Source: CAZEFK01 sp964511405
Lineage (GTDB): Bacteria > Pseudomonadota > Alphaproteobacteria > Elsterales > Elsteraceae
Length of the DNA stretch: 46,729 bases
Direction: 5' to 3'
Assembly: GCA_964511405.1 (NCBI GenBank)
Contig: CAZEFK010000022.1
Coordinates: forward strand, 1 to 46,729
Shown here one piece after another: positions 41,401 through 46,729 of this stretch; position 1 is the first letter of the stretch, and every line of letters starts with the position of its first letter. The notes under the pieces were generated by a model that was not told where the DNA came from, searched no databases, and worked only from the letters and a program-made list of their open reading frames with translations. The translations under genes were made by a program, and so were the position numbers.

Positions 41401-42453
41401 ATGCGGCGTATCGGCTTAATCGGGGCGGCCCTGGTGCTGGCCAGCCCGGCGGCGTTTGCCCAGCAGTCGCCGGCCCCGACCACGGGACCCTATCTGGGCA
41501 TAGCGGGCGGCGCCAACTTCCTGTCGGACCAGAAGTTCAAGGGCCTGCCGAACCGCGCGACGTTCAGCACCGGCTCGATGGGCGAGATCAACGCCGGCTG
41601 GGGCTTCGGCAACGGCCTGCGGGTCGAGGCCGATCTCGATTATCGCGACAGCCGCGTCGACAAGGCCGGCTCGTTCGGCAAGGCCGGCGGCGATGCCGAT
41701 GCCCTGACCGGGCTGGTCACCGGCTATTACGACTTCGACCTCGGCCTGCCGGTCACGCCCTATCTCGGCGCCGGCATCGGCGCCGGCCGCTACGGCTACA
41801 ATGGGGTGCGCTTCCTCGGCACCAACAAGGTGAACGACCGCGACGCGATGTTCTCGTACCAGGGTGCGGCCGGCATCAACTACCCGCTCAACGACGTCCT
41901 GAAGCTCGACCTGGGCTATCGCTATCTCGGCACCACCGAGGGCAGCTTCCACGACCAGACCGGCGCCAGCCACAAGGCCAGCTACAGCGACCATACGGTG
42001 CTGGTCGGCCTGCGCTTCGAGTTCGGCGCCCACAAGGCCGAGGTGGCCCAGGCCGCGCCCCCGCCCCCGCCCGCGCCGCCCCCCCAGCAGGCGCCGAGAG
42101 CCGAGCCCACGCTAGCGCCGATCCAGCGGTCCTACCTGGTGTTCTTCGACTGGGACCGCTCGGACATCACGGCCGAGGCCCAGCGCGTGATCGACCAGGC
42201 CGCCCAAGCCGCCAAGCAGGGCCAGGTGCCGCGCCTCATGGTCACCGGCCACACCGACACCACCGGCTCGGTCCGCTACAACCAGGCGCTGTCGGAGCGC
42301 CGCGCCGTCGCCGTCAAGGCGGCGCTGGTGCGCGACGGCATCCCGGCGGACGGGATCACGACGACCGGCCGCGGCAAGTCGCAGCCGCTGGTCCCCACCG
42401 GCGACGGCGTGCGCGAGCCGCAGAACCGACGCGCCGAAATCGCGCTGCAATAA
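41401..42453 (+). CDS. OmpA-family outer membrane protein
   Basis: 350 residues. A signal peptide (about 20 residues, ending AAFAQ) leads to an eight-stranded-type barrel (GPYLGIAGGANFLSDQ, with GYRYLGTTEG and a closing TVLVGLRFEFG), a Pro-rich linker (about 220-235) and an OmpA C-terminal peptidoglycan-binding domain (FFDWDRSDITAEAQRVID, GHTDTTGS, NQALSERRAVAVKAAL, NRRAEIALQ). It joins the outer membrane to peptidoglycan. GAGGA six bases upstream supports the start. The upstream 256 bases are shared with the divergent mscS gene and hold no other gene. Confidence 0.94.
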   Translation: MRRIGLIGAALVLASPAAFAQQSPAPTTGPYLGIAGGANFLSDQKFKGLPNRATFSTGSMGEINAGWGFGNGLRVEADLDYRDSRVDKAGSFGKAGGDADALTGLVTGYYDFDLGLPVTPYLGAGIGAGRYGYNGVRFLGTNKVNDRDAMFSYQGAAGINYPLNDVLKLDLGYRYLGTTEGSFHDQTGASHKASYSDHTVLVGLRFEFGAHKAEVAQAAPPPPPAPPPQQAPRAEPTLAPIQRSYLVFFDWDRSDITAEAQRVIDQAAQAAKQGQVPRLMVTGHTDTTGSVRYNQALSERRAVAVKAALVRDGIPADGITTTGRGKSQPLVPTGDGVREPQNRRAEIALQ

Positions 42454-42503
42454 CGGAAATCCAGGGGCGGCCCCGGCCGCCGCCCCCCAGCCACCCCGGC
42501 GTC

Positions 42504-43019
42504 CTACTTCCGAACGGCCTTGCCGCGGGCGGTGGGCGCTGCGGTGGCCACCTTGGCGCCGCCGCAGATGTCGCCGACCACGCCGAAACCGTCCACCCGC
42601 GCCGCCGCGAACACCGGCAGCTCGCGGGTCTCGATCCGGTTGACGGTGGTCAGCAGCACCCGGGCCTGGTCGCAATAGCCGGCCCCGGCCTGCAGGCTGC
42701 GCTCGGAGGCGTCGTTGGAGACCTGGGTGACGAACTGATCGAACTGCTTGGTGCCCGCCGACCCGTAAATACGCTGGTAATAGCGCTGCAGCACTTGGCT
42801 GTGGCTGACCAGGCTGGTCTTGTGCTTGCCCACGAAGCTGTTGTAGCCGGCCGCGAAGCTGCCGTCGCGGTCGCCGCACCCCAGCGCCGCCACCATCAGG
42901 TCGGACTGCAGCATCCGCATTTCCGCCGCTTCCCATTCGGCCGGCGTGTAGCAGGCCGCTTCGGCGACAGGGGCCAGCACCAGGGCCAGGGCGGCCCCGA
43001 GAGCAAGCGAACGTTTCAT
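42504..43019 (-). CDS. Secreted Cys-containing protein of unknown function
   Basis: 171 residues with a signal peptide (MKRSLALGAALALVLAPVAEA). Mature CYTPAEWEAAEMRMLQSDLMV is followed by four Cys (23, 48, in GYCDQ and in GDICGG), enough for two disulfides, and a basic tail (ARGKAVRK). Similar hypothetical exported proteins exist in alphaproteobacteria, but no function is known. The start at 43019 sits at the signal peptide; the upstream part of the frame is poor. It converges on the OmpA gene with 50 bases between, and is followed on the other side by an unknown membrane-anchored protein gene on the same strand. Confidence 0.75.
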   Translation of the reverse strand: MKRSLALGAALALVLAPVAEAACYTPAEWEAAEMRMLQSDLMVAALGCGDRDGSFAAGYNSFVGKHKTSLVSHSQVLQRYYQRIYGSAGTKQFDQFVTQVSNDASERSLQAGAGYCDQARVLLTTVNRIETRELPVFAAARVDGFGVVGDICGGAKVATAAPTARGKAVRK

Positions 43020-43108
43020 GGCAGGGCCGTCTCCTTGAGGACAAGACCGTGGTGATAGCGCGATTTGCGCGCGCCCGGCCAGCGCCGCGTCGCCGCGACC
43101 GCGAATGG

Positions 43109-44026
43109 TCACCGCGCCGGGCGCGCGAGCGAGATCGGGGCCGGCAGGGGCGTGATCTCGATCGCCCGGCGCGGCTGGGCGGTGACCGGCGGGGCCTCGC
43201 CGGGCCGCAGCGGCGGCGGGCGCAGCGGCGGCGGCACGCTCGGGCGCAGGGCGGCCTCGACCGGGACATCCTGGCTACCCGGTGCGGCATGCCCGAGTGC
43301 GGCCAGCGGGCCGTGGCGCTGGTCGTCGGCCCAGAGATAGAGCGCCACCGGCCGAATCGCCGCCGCGGCCACATCGCCGCCGGCGGGCGCGGTGACCGAC
43401 TGCAGCTCGGCCACCAGATCGGCGGTGAGCGGCGCGCCGGGACCGAGCTGCCCCGGCCGGGCAATCGAGCGCGGCCAGTCCTCGCGCGCCGTCATGCTGA
43501 CGATGAACCGGGTCGGCAGCGCGGCTGCCGCCAGCGCCAGCCTGCAGGGGGCCGACACCGACAGCACCACCGGTGGCAGCTCGACCATGTCCAACGCCGG
43601 CAGTTCGATCGGGTCGGCCGTGCGGGTCGGCAGAACCATCGAGATCCGGATTCGCTCGTCGGGCGGCGCGGCCAAAGCCTGGCCGGCTGCCGCGCGCGCG
43701 GCGGCCGCGGCGCTCGGCGGCCGGCGCTCGAAGGCGCGGCAGTCGGTTCCCGCCTGCCAGGCATCCAGCAGCTCCAGGGACGGGGCCCCGCGCGGGCCGA
43801 CCAGCGCCTTGGCCAGAATCGCCCAGCTCACCGCTGGAATCGCGCTCAGCCGGTCGACGGCCGGCGGTGGCGGCGGGATTGCCACGATCACGCGGTTCGG
43901 CGCCGGCGGGCGCTGTGGCAGGCGCCACGGATCGATGCGATAGCCGGCAGCAGCCGCCGCCAAGGCCGCAACCGCCCCGGCCAGCGTCCCGAGCCAGCGG
44001 CCCAGGCAACCCAGCAGCCGCATCAT
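43109..44026 (-). CDS. Membrane-anchored protein of unknown function
   Basis: 305 residues; the first two codons are both ATG (44026 or 44023). One N-terminal hydrophobic segment (LLGCLGRWLGTLAGAVAALAAAAA) acts as anchor or signal; the rest is periplasmic-looking with Pro runs (VAIPPPPPAVDR; a Pro/Arg-rich tail). Conserved domain: none recognised. A DERIRISMVLPTRTADPIEL stretch and a repeated VxLPP pattern are seen. It starts 15 bases after the SDR gene's stop, on the same strand, so the two are probably cotranscribed. A long open frame on the opposite strand is treated as a shadow because it lacks any family content. Confidence 0.6.
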   Translation of the reverse strand: MMRLLGCLGRWLGTLAGAVAALAAAAAGYRIDPWRLPQRPPAPNRVIVAIPPPPPAVDRLSAIPAVSWAILAKALVGPRGAPSLELLDAWQAGTDCRAFERRPPSAAAAARAAAGQALAAPPDERIRISMVLPTRTADPIELPALDMVELPPVVLSVSAPCRLALAAAALPTRFIVSMTAREDWPRSIARPGQLGPGAPLTADLVAELQSVTAPAGGDVAAAAIRPVALYLWADDQRHGPLAALGHAAPGSQDVPVEAALRPSVPPPLRPPPLRPGEAPPVTAQPRRAIEITPLPAPISLARPAR

Positions 44027-44041
44027 CGGCGCGCCGGATGC

Positions 44042-44797
44042 TCAGCGGCCGCCATTGACCGACAGGACCTGGCCCGTGATCCAGCCGGCGAACGGGCTGG
44101 CCAGGAACAACGCGGCATGGACGATGTCGTCAACCGTGCCCAGGCGACGCAACGCAATGCTCTCGAGCAGCTTGCGCTGACCTTCGGGGCCGTAGGAGTC
44201 CCACTGCCGCTCGGTCGTCGGGTTCGAGCGAACGAAGCCGGGCGCAACCGAATTGACCGTGATGCCGAAGGGGCCCAGCTCGTGCGCCAGCTGCCGGGTC
44301 AGGCCCAGCACACCGGCCTTGGCGCTGGCATAGGCCTGGATGCCGGTAAGGCTGACGGTGATGCCGGCGCCGCTCGAAATCACTACGATCCGGCCCTCGC
44401 CCCGAGCCTTCATGGCCGGCACCACGGCCTGGGCGCAGTGGAAGGCGCCGGTCAGGTTGACCGCGACGATCGCCTCCCACTGATCCTCGGTCACCGCCTC
44501 CAGCGGTTGCCCGACCTGGCCCAGCACGCCGCCGGCGCTGTTCATCAGGATGTCGAACGGCCCGTGCGCCGTCACCAGCTCCTGCACGGCGGCGCGGCTG
44601 CGGATGTCGACGACGGCGGTAGTCGAGCCGGCACCGGCGGCGGCCAGCGCCGCCGCGGTCTCAGCCAGCGCCGCCCCGTTGATGTCGACGCCAACCACCC
44701 GGGCGCCGCGCTCGGCCAGCCCCAGGGCGAGACCGCGCCCAATTCCGTGACCCGCGCCGGTCACCAGCGCCGAGCGATCGTTGAACGACACGAGCAT
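44042..44797 (-). CDS. Short-chain dehydrogenase/reductase (SDR)
   Basis: 251 residues. The coenzyme loop is TGAGHGIG at 13-20, Asp38 in VGVDING suggests NAD(H) rather than NADP(H), NSAG at 86-89 replaces the common NNAG, and the catalytic triad is Ser141/142, Tyr156 and Lys160 (AYASAKAG). The C-terminus SPFAGWITGQVLSVNGGR is classic. The start follows a GGGGGA site about nine bases away. The substrate is not evident. It is divergent from the TauB-like ATPase gene with 92 bases between. Confidence 0.92.
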   Translation of the reverse strand: MLVSFNDRSALVTGAGHGIGRGLALGLAERGARVVGVDINGAALAETAAALAAAGAGSTTAVVDIRSRAAVQELVTAHGPFDILMNSAGGVLGQVGQPLEAVTEDQWEAIVAVNLTGAFHCAQAVVPAMKARGEGRIVVISSGAGITVSLTGIQAYASAKAGVLGLTRQLAHELGPFGITVNSVAPGFVRSNPTTERQWDSYGPEGQRKLLESIALRRLGTVDDIVHAALFLASPFAGWITGQVLSVNGGR

Positions 44798-44889
44798 GCC
44801 TGAGCTTCCCCCATCGCGCCGGTGCCGTCGACTGCCACATGCGCGCAAGCCCGCTGTAAAGGGCCAGGGCGCTCTGCCACACTCCGCCG

Positions 44890-45705
44890 ATGCTGCCGAG
44901 TCCCGACCAGGTCGTTGCCGGATCCCAACCCGCCGCGGCCCCGCCACTTCTGTTGGAGGTGCAGGGCGTCACCCTGCAGTACCGGACGCGCGACCACCTG
45001 GTGACCGCGACCTGGCGGGTCAGCTTCGCCGTCCATCCGGGCGACCGCTTCGTGCTGCTGGGTCCCAGCGGCTGCGGCAAGTCCAGCCTGCTCAAGGCGG
45101 TCGCCGGCTTCCTGGCGCCGGTCGAGGGCCGGATCCTGCTGGCCGGCCAGCCGGTGCGCCGGCCAGGCGCCGACCGCATGATGGTGTTCCAGGAATTCGA
45201 TCAGCTCCTGCCTTGGAAAACGGTCCTGGGCAATGTCGCCTTCCCGCTCCGCGCCGCCGGCGTGCCGCGCGCCCAGGCCCGGGAGCGCGCCCAGGCCGCC
45301 ATCGCCAAGGTCAACCTGGGCAAATTCGCCGATGCCTACCCGCACATGCTGTCGGGAGGCATGAAGCAGCGCGCGGCGATTGCCCGGGCCATGGCGATGG
45401 AGCCCAAGGTCCTGCTGATGGACGAGCCGTTTGCCGCGCTCGACGCGCTGACCCGCCGCAAGATGCAAGACGAGTTGCTGCAGCTGTGGAGCGACATCGG
45501 GTTCACCATGCTGTTCGTCACCCACTCGATCGAGGAGGCCATCCTCGTGGGCAGCCGGGTCCTGGTCCTGTCACCGCATCCCGGGCAGGTCCGGGCCGAG
45601 CTGAACGCCGGCGCCTTCGAGCATGCCGACCAGGGCGGTGCCGCGTTCCAGGCGCTGCAGCAGCGGATCCACCGCATGCTGTTCGCGGGCGCCGACCATG
45701 GCTGA
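44890..45705 (+). CDS. ABC transporter ATP-binding protein, taurine/nitrate/sulfonate type
   Basis: 271 residues. Walker A GPSGCGKSS at 58-66 with the diagnostic Cys, Q-loop VFQEFDQLLPWKTVLGNV, signature LSGGMKQRAAIARAM, Walker B VLLMDEPFAALD and the family tail THSIEEAILVGSRVLVLSPHPGQV. This is the TauB/SsuB/NrtD group. It overlaps the next gene by eight bases (ATGGCTGA). No substrate-binding protein lies in the window; it may be beyond the right edge, so the ligand cannot be named. Confidence 0.92.
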   Translation: MLPSPDQVVAGSQPAAAPPLLLEVQGVTLQYRTRDHLVTATWRVSFAVHPGDRFVLLGPSGCGKSSLLKAVAGFLAPVEGRILLAGQPVRRPGADRMMVFQEFDQLLPWKTVLGNVAFPLRAAGVPRAQARERAQAAIAKVNLGKFADAYPHMLSGGMKQRAAIARAMAMEPKVLLMDEPFAALDALTRRKMQDELLQLWSDIGFTMLFVTHSIEEAILVGSRVLVLSPHPGQVRAELNAGAFEHADQGGAAFQALQQRIHRMLFAGADHG

Positions 45706-46585
45706 CCGATCGGCGCGCCTCCGGCCGATCGGACGGCCGGAGTTCGAGATCGAGCGCCTGGCCCCGGTGACGGTCGGCGCCGTCGAGCAGCCGCTGTCGC
45801 TGCCGGAGCGGCTGGCCAACCTTGCCGCCCTGCGCCGGGCCGTCCTGCTGCTGCTGTTGGCGCTGGCCTGGGAAGCCTATGCCCGCTGGCTCGACAACCC
45901 GCTCATGCTGCCGACCCTGACCGACACCCTCGGGGCGTTGTGGGACGGCCTGGCCGGCGGGCCGCTGCTGGACCGCATCGCAACCTCCCTGCGGGTGCTG
46001 CTGCTGGGCTACGGCGTCGGCCTCGCCGCCGCCGCCGTGATGACGGTCTTCGCGGTCTCGACGCGGATCGGCACCGACCTGCTGTCGACGCTGACGGCGA
46101 TGTTCAACCCGCTGCCGGCGATCGCGCTGCTGCCCCTGGCCCTCCTGTGGTTCGGCCTGGGCCTGCCCAGCCTGGTGTTCGTGATCGTGCATTCGGTGCT
46201 GTGGGCGGTCGCGCTCAACACCCACACCGGCTTCCAGTCGGTCAGCGAGACCTTGCGCATGGCCGGCCAGAATTGCGGCCTGACCGGGATCCGCTACGTA
46301 GCGCTGATCCTGGTCCCGGCGGCGTTCCCGTCCATCCTGGCCGGCCTCAAGATCGGCTGGGCCTTCGCCTGGCGGACCCTGATCGCGGCCGAGCTGGTGT
46401 TCGGGGTCAGCGCCCGCTCGGGCGGCCTCGGCTGGTTCATCTTCGAGAACCGCAACCTGCTGGAGACCGCCAACGTCTTCGCCGGCCTGCTCACCGTGAT
46501 CGTGATCGGGCTGGTGGTCGAGACCGTCGTGTTCCGAACCATCGAGCTGCGCACGGTCCGCCGCTGGGGCATGCAGCAGAGCTGA
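45698..46585 (+). CDS. ABC transporter permease, TauC/SsuC-like
   Basis: 295 residues with six membrane segments; the loop LRMAGQNCGLTGIRYVALILVPAAFPSILAGLK is the EAA-type contact with the ATPase, and SGGLGWFIFENRNLLET is standard for TauC/SsuC permeases. An N-terminal extension of about 45 residues (RPIGRPEFEIERLAPVTVGAV) before the first membrane segment is longer than usual. The start overlaps the ATPase stop, so they are cotranslated. It imports a sulfonate, nitrate, pyrimidine precursor or similar anion by family. Confidence 0.92.
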   Translation: MADRSARLRPIGRPEFEIERLAPVTVGAVEQPLSLPERLANLAALRRAVLLLLLALAWEAYARWLDNPLMLPTLTDTLGALWDGLAGGPLLDRIATSLRVLLLGYGVGLAAAAVMTVFAVSTRIGTDLLSTLTAMFNPLPAIALLPLALLWFGLGLPSLVFVIVHSVLWAVALNTHTGFQSVSETLRMAGQNCGLTGIRYVALILVPAAFPSILAGLKIGWAFAWRTLIAAELVFGVSARSGGLGWFIFENRNLLETANVFAGLLTVIVIGLVVETVVFRTIELRTVRRWGMQQS

Positions 46586-46604
46586 TGCCCAGCCGACGCC
46601 CCCG

Positions 46605-46729
46605 TCAGGGGCGCGCCGGCCGGGTCGGGATGGTCGGCATCGCGGGCGGCGGCGGCGAGGCCAAGGTCGGCGGCGGCGGGGGTGACGCCGCAGGCGGCGG
46701 AGGCGGAGGCGGCGGCGGGGGTGGCGGCG
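46605..46729 (-). CDS. Pro-rich C-terminal end of a gene entering from the right edge (partial)
   Basis: The minus strand reads a long Pro run, then SPPPPPTLASPPPPAMPT, then IPTRPARP and TGA. It could be the tail of an exported or TonB-like protein. The plus strand would give a Gly-rich reading with no start. Only the low-complexity tail is visible, so identity and even coding status remain uncertain. It converges on the permease gene with 19 bases between. Confidence 0.4.
   Translation of the reverse strand, partial: PPPPPPPPPPPPAASPPPPPTLASPPPPAMPTIPTRPARP

Noticed and set aside
43049..44803. Plus-strand frame spanning the unknown membrane protein and SDR genes
   Set aside because: It crosses two genes, one with complete SDR motifs, and has no start signal or family content.
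46586..46729. Gly-rich protein start on the plus strand after the permease
   Set aside because: No start codon with a ribosome site; the minus-strand Pro-rich reading ending in a stop is more natural.

Overview
This window is a very GC-rich, gene-dense chromosomal segment. The window itself has no phylogenetic marker. Gene content, the small spacings and the GTG/TTG starts suggest an alphaproteobacterium, probably a Rhodospirillales-like soil or water heterotroph. Pointers are the Tat and Sec exported binding proteins of several ABC importers, a class III cyclase with a Pro/Ala-rich linker, and a small heat shock gene behind a ROSE-like leader with a sigma-32-like promoter. The lineage is an inference. 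No tRNA, rRNA, CRISPR array, transposase or phage gene was found.

Layout. 1-4020: tail of an Ala/Pro-rich protein, a secreted WD40-caspase protein and a convergent secreted FecR-like protein. 4155-11356: a nitrogen-compound module with a DUF1028 hydrolase-like gene divergent from a PuuB-like FAD amine oxidase, then a DUF1989 gene and a four-gene polyamine-type ABC importer in one operon behind a good sigma-54 promoter. 11391-12362: a GT8-like glycosyltransferase broken by one amber codon. 12349-16728 (all minus): chemoreceptor, fumarylacetoacetase-family enzyme with a clear intrinsic terminator, CysQ preceded by a remnant of a CoxL/xanthine dehydrogenase large-subunit gene, and a small unknown protein. 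17012-20165: FAD-linked D-2-hydroxyacid dehydrogenase plus DmdC-like acyl-CoA dehydrogenase. 20166-26340: membrane cyclase, hsp20, yajQ, a large hybrid sensor kinase and a small secreted protein.

26478-34208: a peptide-scavenging block, with M20 deacylase/peptidase and P1 self-processing aminopeptidase translationally coupled, followed by a complete DppABCDF-type importer whose genes overlap by ATGA/GTGA. 34231-38362: fatty acid desaturase, ornithine cyclodeaminase family protein, and a GGDEF-EAL protein with intact motifs. 38366-46729: GNAT acetyltransferase, MscS-type channel, OmpA-like porin, two unknown exported/membrane proteins, an SDR, a taurine/nitrate-type ABC ATPase and permease, and the Pro-rich tail of a gene running off the right edge.

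Taken together, the region looks like a nutrient-acquisition and signalling segment: three importers (polyamine-like, peptide, TauBC-like), their catabolic partners, and several second-messenger proteins (cyclase, diguanylate cyclase/phosphodiesterase, YajQ). The best leads for something undescribed are the sigma-54-driven DUF1989/amine oxidase/DUF1028 module without any urea or guanidine carboxylase, the RNA thermometer candidate, the two related palindromes placed exactly at stop codons, and the two gene remnants.
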